Positions 9,884-17,962 of a DNA stretch of 49,796 bases are shown piece by piece. A program made the translations under genes and the position numbers. The notes under the pieces are model-generated. The model did not search any database and was not told the DNA's origin. It saw only the letters and a list, made by a program, of their open reading frames with translations. The stretch comes from Sphingomonas sp. Leaf208. Its GTDB lineage: Bacteria > Pseudomonadota > Alphaproteobacteria > Sphingomonadales > Sphingomonadaceae. Position 1 is the stretch's first letter. Every line of letters begins with the position of its first letter. Location: positions 448,671-498,466 of the forward strand of contig NZ_LMKH01000034.1 of NCBI RefSeq assembly GCF_001421415.1, in the 5' to 3' direction.

Positions 9884-9992
9884 GCTCCCCTCCCTGAAAG
9901 GGAGGGGCAGGGGGTGGGTCGGTTTCCGCATATCCAGACGCCGCGACCAAAGCAGGCCGACCCACCCCCAACCCCTCCCTTCCAGGGAGGGG
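9884..9992. repeat. REPIN-like inverted pair of palindromes
   Basis: Palindromes with CCCTCCCT/AGGGAGGG arms stand at about 9888-9921 and 9959-9992 in opposite orientation, each adjoined by a GGGGGTGGGTCGG tract or its complement. They occupy most of the gap between the hydroxylase and PepSY genes. The core and flanking tract match the pair at the left end of the window. Confidence 0.6.
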
Positions 9993-10069
9993 GGCATGTT
10001 GCCTGTGTGGCAAGGGTTGTGGACTTGAACCGGCCCCCCATGCGACGCTGACCGTACAGGGAGTAGATA

Positions 10070-11185
10070 ATGAGCAAGCTGGCGATGCGACGCGCGTGGT
10101 TCCAGGTCCACAAGTGGATCGGGCTGGTGCTGGCGATCCTGATCATCCCGCTGTTGCTCAGCGGCGCGGCGCTGGTGTGGCATGACGCACTCGACCGGAT
10201 CGTCGATCCGGCGCGCTATGCGGTTACGGGCAAGACCGTGGTCGGGCCCGACAGCTATGTCGCGGCGGCGCGCGCTGCGTTGAAGCATGGCGAGCGGATC
10301 GCGAATTTGACGATGCCCGACGACGGCGGCCCGGTGATCGTCGCGGCCAGTTCGGCCAGTGCGCCGATCCGGCAAGGGCCTCCCCAGCGGACGATGGTGT
10401 ATCTCGATCCGCCGACGGCACGCGTGCTGGAGGTGTCGCCGTCGAACGCCGGGCTCGTGCGGTTCTTGCACGTGCTCCACGGGAGCCTGCAACTCCCCGG
10501 CGTCGGGCGCTCGATCGTCGGCTGGATCGGCGTGGCGATGATGGTGTCGTGCTTTACCGGGCTGTGGTTGTGGTGGCCGACGGTTGGGAAGTGGACGCGT
10601 GGGTTCCGGTTCCGACGGCACCGTGACGTCGAGACCAACCTGCATCACCTGTTCGGCTTCTGGATCGCGCTGCCGTTGTTCGTGTTGTCGCTGACCGGCG
10701 CGTGGATCTCGTTCCCGCAGTTTTTCGGAAAGCTCACCGGCGAGACGTCGCGGCCGAGAGGCGGTCCCGATCGCGGTGCGATGATGCGCGCGAAACCGCT
10801 GGCGTCGCCCGCGCAGCCACTCGCGGTGGCGATCGGCAAGGCGCGGGGTATCGTCGACAATGCGCCGTTGCGAAGCGTCACGTGGCCGACCGACCTCAGC
10901 CCGGACTGGACGGTGACGTTTCAGGGCAGGGGCCAGGGCAGAGGCTCACCGATCGGAGTGAAGGTTGCGGACGACACCGGCGGCGCGACCGCGGCACCGG
11001 CGCGGCCTCAGGGCGGCGTGGCGCGGTGGATGCGGCGGATCCACGATGGCACCGACATGGGTGCGCTGTGGCAGATCGTGATCTTTCTGGGCGGGGTATT
11101 GCCGGCCGTGCTGGCGGTGACCGGCGTGATCATGTGGGTGCGCGCACGCAAGTGGAAGGCTGAGCTGGCAGCGCGGCGGGCGTAA
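10070..11185 (+). CDS. PepSY-associated membrane protein (PiuB-like)
   Basis: This 371-residue inner-membrane protein has a first transmembrane helix at about residues 16-38, further helices near 150-172 and 196-215, and a last one near 335-358. Periplasmic PepSY-type domains lie between them. The N-terminal RRAWFQVHKWIGL and the HHLFGFWIALPLFVLSLTGAW segment are typical of the PepSY_TM family, several members of which reduce or help import ferric siderophores. Its position after a siderophore receptor and PiuC-like hydroxylase fits that role. The REPIN-like element before it may separate its expression from the upstream pair. Confidence 0.85.
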   Translation: MSKLAMRRAWFQVHKWIGLVLAILIIPLLLSGAALVWHDALDRIVDPARYAVTGKTVVGPDSYVAAARAALKHGERIANLTMPDDGGPVIVAASSASAPIRQGPPQRTMVYLDPPTARVLEVSPSNAGLVRFLHVLHGSLQLPGVGRSIVGWIGVAMMVSCFTGLWLWWPTVGKWTRGFRFRRHRDVETNLHHLFGFWIALPLFVLSLTGAWISFPQFFGKLTGETSRPRGGPDRGAMMRAKPLASPAQPLAVAIGKARGIVDNAPLRSVTWPTDLSPDWTVTFQGRGQGRGSPIGVKVADDTGGATAAPARPQGGVARWMRRIHDGTDMGALWQIVIFLGGVLPAVLAVTGVIMWVRARKWKAELAARRA

Positions 11186-11189
11186 CTCG

Positions 11190-11342
11190 TCCCTCGCCCC
11201 TTCGGGGAGAGGGAAGGAGGAGCCTCTTGGCGACGGGAGGGTGAGGGGGAGTTGGGATTTGCGTCCCGAGCCTCATGCCCCTCACCCTCCCACGCGCAAG
11301 AGCGCGCCGGCCCCTCCCTCTCCCCGCAGGGGAGAGGGGTTC
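11190..11342. repeat. REPIN-like inverted repeats between convergent genes
   Basis: Outer arms built on CCCC-TTC-GGGG with GAGAGGG (about 11196-11214) face a mirror copy at about 11313-11341. A second inverted pair, GGGAGGGTGAGGGG and CCCCTCACCCTCCC, sits inside. The element separates the convergent PepSY and glutamate dehydrogenase genes, so it could act as a bidirectional terminator, though no T-tract is present. Confidence 0.55.
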
Positions 11343-11348
11343 TCTGAT

Positions 11349-14300
11349 TTACCGCCCCAGCAGCACCCGCGCCTGCCCGGCGATCTGCGCGAGCATCGCG
11401 GCGTTCGGGACGGCCGCATGGCGCGCGCGGTCGATCACCGCCTTGAACTGCGCCACCCGCGCCGCATTCGTCAGCAGCCATTTCTCGACCGCACCCTGCG
11501 GATCCTGCGCACCGCACCGCGCGAGGAATTCCAGCCGCAACTGCTGGAAATCGCGTGCCAGCCCGGCGACCAGCAACCGCTCCCAAGGATCGGTCGGACT
11601 GATCCGCGCCGCATTCGCCTGCGCCCAGTCGAGCCCCAGCGCCTGCCCGAGATGCGTGAACGCCCGCGTCACCACCGCCTCGTCGAGCGTCATCCGCTCG
11701 CCGAGATCGGCCAGCCCGACCGCGCCGTCCATCTCGAACAAGCGGACGACCTTCCGCACCAGATCGCCCGGCGCGCCGACCGCCTCGAGTTGCCCCGCGA
11801 TGCGGCTGCTCTGCGCGCTTGCCTCTTCGAGCAGCAATGCCGCGGTCTGGCTGTCGAGCTGCGTGATGCCCTTCGCCAGCCGCGCGAGCACGTCGCCCGG
11901 CACCGCGCCCGGCGCCGACACGCGCAACAGGTCGGCGATCTGCGAACGGGTCGCCACGGCCACTTCGTCGAACAGCGCGATCCGCGCCGCCTCGGGCATC
12001 TCCGCGGTCTCGATTTCCGCCCACAAGACCGGCAGGTCGAACAGGCGTTCGGCGACGACGAACATCGCCGCGATATCGCCCATCGCCGCGCCTTCCTCTT
12101 CCGCCAGTTCGAACGGGTAGAGGATGCCCAATCGGTTGACGATCCGGTTGGCGAGCTTGGTCGCGACGATCTCGGGCCGCAGCCGGTGCTCGTCGATCGC
12201 CGTCTCGAACCGCGCGCGCATCGCCGCGGGGAAGGCTGCGTGCAGGTCGGGCTTGAGCGCGTCGTCCTTGGCGATGTCGCTATGCTCGATCGCGTCCTGA
12301 AGCCCGAGCTTTGCCGTCGCCAGCAGCACCGCCAGCTCAGGCCGCGTAAGTCCCAGGCCGTCCTGACCACGACGCAGCAGAATGTCGTTCGACGCCAGCC
12401 CTTCGACCGCACGATCGAGCCTGCCGCCGCCCTCGAAGATCTCGATCACGCGCACATAGCTCGGCACCGCGACCGCACCGTCCGCCTCGGCGATCGACAG
12501 CGCCAGCGTCTGGAGGCGGTTGTCCTCCAGCACCAGGTGCGCGACGTCGTCGGTCATGCTGGCGAGCAGCGTGTTGCGGTCCTCGTACTCGAGCCGCCCC
12601 TCGATCATCTCGCGGTTGAGCGCGATCTTGATGTTGACCTCGTTATCCGAGCAATCGACGCCCGCCGAATTGTCGATGAAGTCGGTGTTAATCCGCCCGC
12701 CGCGCGCCGAGAACGCGATGCGCGCCGCCTGCGTGACGCCCAGGTTCGCGCCTTCGCCGATCGCGATGACGCGCAGGTCCTCGGCATTGACGCGCAGGCG
12801 GTCGTTGGCCGGATCGCCGACCGCGACGTTCGCCTCCGATGCGGCCTTCACATAGGTGCCGATGCCGCCGAACCAGAGCAGGTCGGCGGGCGCCTTGAGG
12901 ATCGCCGAGATCAGCGCGCCCGGCTCCATCTCGCTCGCCGTCACGCCGAGCGCGGCCTGTACCTCAGGCGACAGCTTCACGACCTTAGCGGTGCGCGCGA
13001 ACACGCCGCCGCCCTTCGAAATCAGGCTCGCGTCGTAGTCCGCCCAGCTCGACCGCGGCAGCGCGAACATCCGGTTGCGCTCGTCCCAGCTGGTCGCCGG
13101 ATCGGGACCGGGATCGAGGAAGATATGGCGATGATCGAACGCCGCGATCACCTTGAGCGTCTTCGACAGGAGCATGCCGTTGCCGAACACGTCGCCTGAC
13201 ATGTCGCCGCAGCCGACGACGGTGATGCTCTCGTTCTGCACGTCGAGCCCGCGTTCGGCGAAGTGCCGCTGGACGCTCAGCCATGCGCCCTTGGCGGTGA
13301 TGCCCATCGCCTTGTGGTCGTATCCGACCGAGCCACCGGAGGCGAACGCATCGCCCAGCCAATAGCCGCGTTCGAGCGCGAGCGCGTTCGCCACGTCGCT
13401 GAACGTCGCGGTGCCCTTGTCGGCGGCGACCACGAAATACGGGTCCTCGCCATCGAGGATCGTCACGCCGTCCGGATGCACGACCTTGCCCTCGACGATG
13501 TTGTCCGTGATCGACAACAAGGTGCGAATGAAGATCCGGTAGCTCTCGGTGCCCTCGGCCAGCCACGCGTCGCGGTTCGACGGGGCGGGGAGCTGCTTCG
13601 GATAGAAGCCGCCCTTCGCCCCAGTCGGCACGATCACCGCATTCTTGACGCGCTGGGCCTTCATCAGCCCGAGAATCTCGGTGCGGAAATCGTCGCGACG
13701 ATCGGACCAGCGCAGGCCACCGCGCGCTACCGGGCCGGCGCGGAGGTGGATGCCTTCGATGCGCGGCGAGTAAACCCACACTTCGCGCCATGGCACGGGG
13801 GCGGGCAGGCCAGGAATCAGATGGCTGTCGAGCTTGAACGCGAGCGCTTCCGAGGCGGCAGGCGTGAACGCGTTGGTCCGCAGCGTCGCTGCGATCAGGT
13901 TGCGATACGCACGCAGGATACGGTCGTCGTCGATCGCCGTGACGGCATCGAGCCCGGCTTCGATCGCCTGGTCCGCCTCGATCGCGTTGCCCGGGTGCTC
14001 CGGATGATGGACCGCGGTGAACCGCGCGATCAACGCGGCGGCGACCTTCGGTGCACGGCGCAGCGCGTCGACGACGGTGGTCAGGCCATACGGAAGCCCC
14101 GCCTGGCGCAGATACCGGAACCACGCACGGAACAGCACGATCGCCTCGGGCCGCATGCCGAGTTCGACGATCAGCCGGTTGAACGCATCGTTCTCGGCGG
14201 CGCCTTCCAGCACCGCTGCGATCGCGCCTTCGAGTACGGGGGCGTCGCTCTGCTGCGCGGCGTCGTTCGCTTCCAGCACGAAGTCATGCACGAACGGCAC

Positions 14301-15965
14301 GCTGTCGTCGCGCAACCGCGTCGGCAGTTCGCCGATCACGCGGAAGCCGAAATTCTCCAGCACCGGGACCGCGTCCGACAGGGGGAGCGCCCCGCCGAGC
14401 TTGTAGATCTTCAACTGCGGATCGGCGCCGGCTTCGCCCGGAACAAGGCGCACGCCACGCGCGTCCGTATCGGCCAGCGCGGCGATCCGCTGGATATCCT
14501 CGGCGGCCTCGGCGGGCGTGCTGAGGTTGCGGTAGTTCTGCGGGAACGCCGCCGCCCATTTGAGCGCAAGACGCGCCGCACGCGGTGGCGGCAACGTCTC
14601 GACCAAGGCGGCCTCGACGTCCGACACCCAGCCGCGCACCATCCGCTGCAACCGCAACGCGAGCGGTGCGACGTCGGGCATCCGGCCATCGCCGCGCAGA
14701 TCGAGCGTGTAGCGAATCATCGCGACCTCGCCGTCCTCCAGCGCGATCGACCAGTTGAGCACGCTCGCATTCGCCGCTTCGGCCAGCATGTCGCCGATCG
14801 CAACGCGACGACTGGTGGTGACGTCGTCGCGTGGCAGCCAGACGAAGCCGAACAGGTGACGGCCAAGTGCGGATTCGACGAGCACGAGCGCTGGCCTCGG
14901 TCGATCCGCGATGCTCATCGCGGTCAGCGCCAGATCCTCCAGCGCATCGGGTGCGAACGCGATCACCAAGTCATGCGGCAGCGCAGTGAACGCATGCGTC
15001 AGCGCCTTGCCGGCATGACCACGCGGATCGAACCCGAACTTCGCCTTCATTGCCGCAAGACGCGTGCGCAATACCGGCACGTCGCGCGGCATCGCGGCCA
15101 GCGCAGCGCTGGTCCACAGCCCGCTGTAGATCGACAGCCCGGCGACCGTCGCGCCTTCCATCACCGGCACCACGACGAGGTCGAGCGGCACCGCACGGTG
15201 CACGGTCGAGATTAGGTTCGACTTCAGCAGCAGCGGCGCGTCGTTGCCCGCCTCGAACCACTTGATCGCGAGCGCGCGCGAGGATCCGGCGAGAATCGGC
15301 ACGCGGTGTTCGTTGCGCGCGATACCGAGAGCAGCATGACCGCTCCCGTCACGATGCCAGATCTGATGTCCGAGCAGCGTCAGATGCCCGTTGAGAAACC
15401 ACTGCAACAGCGCGGCGCCTTCGCCCTCGGGCAGCTTGGCGATATCGTCGTCGAGCGCGGCCTGCATCGCGCGCCAGTCGGTCACGGCTGCACGGACGTC
15501 GGCCAATACGGCCGTGAGGTCTTCGATCAGCCCGCGACGGTCGCGCGCATCGGCGCGCTCCATCTCCAGGTAAATCATCGATTCGGGACGACCCGCGCTT
15601 TGGCCATCCGCGTCGATCGCGTGCAGCCTGCCGTCGGGCGCGCGCGTCGTGCGGACGACGGGGTGGATGATCCGATCGACCGCGATGTCCTGCGCGCCGA
15701 TCGCCGCCGCAATCGAATCGACCAGGAACGGCATGTCGTCGTTGACGATCGCGAGCCGCATCCGCCGTCGCGTATCGTCCGCGCTGATCGGCTCGATCGC
15801 GATCGCCGGCGCACCGTCGTCGCGGTGCGCGGCGGTCGCGGCGACGAACGCCGCGGCCTGAGCGACCTCGCTCGCCCCGAAGTTCCTCAGTTCGCCCGGA
15901 AGGGCCCGTTCGGTCAACCGGCCTGCAAGGGTCTCGGTGAGCTTGTTCAACGATTGGTTCGCCAT
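11349..15965 (-). CDS. gdh: NAD-specific glutamate dehydrogenase, large type
   Basis: This 1538-residue protein has the size and order of the 160-180-kDa NAD-GDH class: a long N-terminal region with ACT-like regulatory segments, a central catalytic domain and a long C-terminal helical extension. The catalytic-domain glycine-lysine motif is visible as GAKGGFYPKQ, followed by a Rossmann region with VVGCGDMSGDVFGNG. The enzyme deaminates glutamate to 2-oxoglutarate with NAD+ and mainly serves catabolism, often under allosteric control. The gene stands alone, with a 76-bp gap to the PAS_5 gene. No frameshift is seen over its full length. Confidence 0.95.
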   Translation of the reverse strand: MANQSLNKLTETLAGRLTERALPGELRNFGASEVAQAAAFVAATAAHRDDGAPAIAIEPISADDTRRRMRLAIVNDDMPFLVDSIAAAIGAQDIAVDRIIHPVVRTTRAPDGRLHAIDADGQSAGRPESMIYLEMERADARDRRGLIEDLTAVLADVRAAVTDWRAMQAALDDDIAKLPEGEGAALLQWFLNGHLTLLGHQIWHRDGSGHAALGIARNEHRVPILAGSSRALAIKWFEAGNDAPLLLKSNLISTVHRAVPLDLVVVPVMEGATVAGLSIYSGLWTSAALAAMPRDVPVLRTRLAAMKAKFGFDPRGHAGKALTHAFTALPHDLVIAFAPDALEDLALTAMSIADRPRPALVLVESALGRHLFGFVWLPRDDVTTSRRVAIGDMLAEAANASVLNWSIALEDGEVAMIRYTLDLRGDGRMPDVAPLALRLQRMVRGWVSDVEAALVETLPPPRAARLALKWAAAFPQNYRNLSTPAEAAEDIQRIAALADTDARGVRLVPGEAGADPQLKIYKLGGALPLSDAVPVLENFGFRVIGELPTRLRDDSVPFVHDFVLEANDAAQQSDAPVLEGAIAAVLEGAAENDAFNRLIVELGMRPEAIVLFRAWFRYLRQAGLPYGLTTVVDALRRAPKVAAALIARFTAVHHPEHPGNAIEADQAIEAGLDAVTAIDDDRILRAYRNLIAATLRTNAFTPAASEALAFKLDSHLIPGLPAPVPWREVWVYSPRIEGIHLRAGPVARGGLRWSDRRDDFRTEILGLMKAQRVKNAVIVPTGAKGGFYPKQLPAPSNRDAWLAEGTESYRIFIRTLLSITDNIVEGKVVHPDGVTILDGEDPYFVVAADKGTATFSDVANALALERGYWLGDAFASGGSVGYDHKAMGITAKGAWLSVQRHFAERGLDVQNESITVVGCGDMSGDVFGNGMLLSKTLKVIAAFDHRHIFLDPGPDPATSWDERNRMFALPRSSWADYDASLISKGGGVFARTAKVVKLSPEVQAALGVTASEMEPGALISAILKAPADLLWFGGIGTYVKAASEANVAVGDPANDRLRVNAEDLRVIAIGEGANLGVTQAARIAFSARGGRINTDFIDNSAGVDCSDNEVNIKIALNREMIEGRLEYEDRNTLLASMTDDVAHLVLEDNRLQTLALSIAEADGAVAVPSYVRVIEIFEGGGRLDRAVEGLASNDILLRRGQDGLGLTRPELAVLLATAKLGLQDAIEHSDIAKDDALKPDLHAAFPAAMRARFETAIDEHRLRPEIVATKLANRIVNRLGILYPFELAEEEGAAMGDIAAMFVVAERLFDLPVLWAEIETAEMPEAARIALFDEVAVATRSQIADLLRVSAPGAVPGDVLARLAKGITQLDSQTAALLLEEASAQSSRIAGQLEAVGAPGDLVRKVVRLFEMDGAVGLADLGERMTLDEAVVTRAFTHLGQALGLDWAQANAARISPTDPWERLLVAGLARDFQQLRLEFLARCGAQDPQGAVEKWLLTNAARVAQFKAVIDRARHAAVPNAAMLAQIAGQARVLLGR

Positions 15966-16041
15966 AGGTCAGGGCCTATGCGCCCGCTAATCGCCTATCT
16001 CAACCCTTGTGGCGGGTGCGAAGGAATATGCTGCGGCGCAC

Positions 16042-17208
16042 CTAGAATTCAGAGCGCTCAGCCGCTGCGATCGCGGCCAGATCACCGTCGAACCCGGCGA
16101 GAAAGCTCGCGAAACCACCTGCCGGCACCTGATGCCGCTGGACGTGTCGCAGCACCGTCGCGAACGTCTCCAACCGCGCTGCCTCGAAATTTGCGCCAAA
16201 CACAAGCGCGACGATCTGCGTCATCGCGTCCGTCCCACCCGGCATGCAGGCAGCAGAGAGTATCGCGCTGAAATCATCGTCGTCCTGCACGGTCGACACC
16301 GCAAGATCATGCGCCCGACCCAGCGTCCGGTGCAGCGCCGCACGACTACGCGCTTCGGCCGCACGGACCTGCGCTGCGCTCTCCCGCGCCATCGCCAGTT
16401 GCTCGCCGAGCCTTCCGACAAGCACATAGTCGGCGGGCAAGGGGTCATCCAGCACCAGCTCCTGCAAGGCCGCGGGCTCCGGCTCGGCAGGCATGACATC
16501 GAAGCCACCGCTCGGCCCATCCGCCCACACCTGCGCGGTCGTGCCCGAGCCGTGCGGAGTCGCGTGAACGGCAGCATCCAGCTCGGCAGACAGCGTCGCC
16601 TGAAGATCCGCGTCCGCGAGTTCCTTCCAGTTGATCACGCCGTAGATGAAATCGATCGTCACGCCCCTCGACGCAGACGGGCCAGACGCGAACGGCATCA
16701 GGATCCCGCGATACAGCGTTGTCCGCCCCCTGCTGCTGACGAATTCCGCCTCGAAGCCGATCGGCGCGCGATTGGCAATGATCTGTAGGTAATGATCGGT
16801 CAGCCGCGACAGCAGCGACCGGCTCGGGACGTCCGCGATCGTCGCGATCGGCCCCTCGAGCCCGCACTCCTCGCGCAGCGCCCGCCCGAGATACGCGATC
16901 TTCGGATCGCCCATGCCCTGACTGAAATCAAGCAGCACGCTGTGCGGCCCGAAATCGGTGATCGTCTCGGGCTCGAGGTTGGCAATCGAAGGATAGGGGC
17001 GGTCCTTCAGCAGCGACACCCAATGATTGTAGGCGCGCACGTGCATCCGCCGTTCGTCGCCCCCGAGATCGAACATCACGTCGTTGACGCCAGCATCGGT
17101 CGAATCGTGTGCGCTGGCGTCCGCGGTCGCCCGTGACGCATCCCGCGCTAGCGCCACGCTATCCGCGCCCATTGCGCGTCCATCCTGTACGCTGCGCGCC
17201 GTCGTCAT
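16042..17208 (-). CDS. PAS_5-type domain protein of unknown role
   Basis: This protein of about 388 residues has an N-terminal half resembling the alphaproteobacterial PAS_5 domain family: YNHWVSLLKDRPYPSIANLEP, then a strand pattern SVLLDFSQGMGDPKIAYLGRAL. The C-terminal half is helical and Ala-rich with no recognised output domain. The ATG at 17208 was preferred; the frame continues upstream to 17295, but that part overlaps no conserved sequence. It lies next to the tRNA that marks the island edge and is probably the last core gene on the left. A sensory or regulatory role is only suggested by the PAS fold. Confidence 0.65.
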   Translation of the reverse strand: MTTARSVQDGRAMGADSVALARDASRATADASAHDSTDAGVNDVMFDLGGDERRMHVRAYNHWVSLLKDRPYPSIANLEPETITDFGPHSVLLDFSQGMGDPKIAYLGRALREECGLEGPIATIADVPSRSLLSRLTDHYLQIIANRAPIGFEAEFVSSRGRTTLYRGILMPFASGPSASRGVTIDFIYGVINWKELADADLQATLSAELDAAVHATPHGSGTTAQVWADGPSGGFDVMPAEPEPAALQELVLDDPLPADYVLVGRLGEQLAMARESAAQVRAAEARSRAALHRTLGRAHDLAVSTVQDDDDFSAILSAACMPGGTDAMTQIVALVFGANFEAARLETFATVLRHVQRHQVPAGGFASFLAGFDGDLAAIAAAERSEF

Positions 17209-17342
17209 GCCCAAAGATCCCCGTATCATCGTCGCACTTGTGCACCGCGCTTGGTAAACACAGAGTAAACTCGCAAACCGCTTGTCAGCCCGCAAAACCG
17301 CTGGTAGTTGCCGCCCCCTCGACCGGATACATCCGTCATCGG

Positions 17343-17418
17343 GCCGCTTTAGCTCAGCTGGTAGAGCATCGCATTCGTAATGCGGGGGTCACAGGTTCGA
17401 GTCCTGTAAGCGGCACCA
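17343..17418 (+). tRNA. tRNA-Thr (anticodon CGT), CCA-encoded
   Basis: A 76-nt cloverleaf folds fully. The acceptor stem pairs GCCGCTT with AAGCGGC, the D-arm is GCTC/GAGC, the anticodon loop is TTCGTAA with anticodon CGT (threonine, reading ACG), and the T-arm has stem ACAGG/CCTGT with loop TTCGAGT. The discriminator base is A and CCA is encoded. The gene is intact although it appears to serve as the attachment site of the island to its right. Confidence 0.95.
17374..17392 (+). other. Left attachment core (attL) inside tRNA-Thr
   Basis: The 19-bp sequence TTCGTAATGCGGGGGTCAC runs from the anticodon loop to the start of the T-arm. An identical copy lies at 49681-49699. Tyrosine integrases often recombine in the anticodon loop of tRNA genes, leaving the host tRNA whole at one end and a partial copy at the other. 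The identity marks the probable left boundary of the roughly 32-kb island. Confidence 0.75.
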
Positions 17419-17819
17419 CCTACTTTATGGCACTTCCAGAAGGTGACATCGACCCTCGCGGTTTACGGGCCGTTCGGATGGCCGCCGTCTGGGTCCTGCT
17501 TGGGGCGCTTTGGGTAGGGAAGCCGCCCCGACCTTCGCTATCCCCATTCGAAAGCTGCCCGACCGGGCGTTCTCAGTTTCATCCGCGAAGCCCACCAGGA
17601 ATAGCGCAACGCGGTGGCTGTTCGGAGGCAGTTGTGCGAGTGCGTACCACCGGCTTTTGATCGCCGTCGTCTACTACCGCCAGTAATGTATCTGAAACGA
17701 CCGTTTGCGCCCCCGTCGCCCTACACGCGACCAGTCTTTTGTGGGTGCCCGATGCCAAGCGTTCTAATCGCTGGGTTTGGCGATCGACAGCAAAGCTAAT
17801 GACATTCCACGTCGATTTG

Positions 17820-17881
17820 AAAGGCTGCTCCCCACATTTGGTGTGTGCACGGTGGCTCATCACCGTCGCCCAGCAGCCCTT
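17820..17881 (-). ncRNA. Candidate DRT3 non-coding RNA core with ACACAC tract
   Basis: On the minus strand, 82 bp after the Drt3b stop, a 10-bp stem (17872-17881 with 17820-17829, one G-U pair) encloses a hairpin (17849-17866, arms ACGGTG/CACCGT). Right after the hairpin comes an unpaired ACACAC (17841-17846). As I recall published work on DRT3, its RNA carries an ACAC template for Drt3a. The tract, folding and position fit that. The RNA ends cannot be set and probably reach further into 17419-17962. That gap is otherwise without a supported gene; a second GCAGCCCT copy at 17938-17945 could offer an alternative pairing. Confidence 0.6.
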
Positions 17882-17962
17882 ACAATTGACGGGCGCCTTC
17901 GGACGGGAGAATAGAACGAAACGCTCTCAAGTGAGAAGCAGCCCTACACAAAATCTACCGCC

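Noticed and set aside
12520..15215. Long plus-strand frames within the glutamate dehydrogenase region
   Set aside because: They are antisense shadows of a GC-rich gene; the minus-strand enzyme accounts for all of the sequence.
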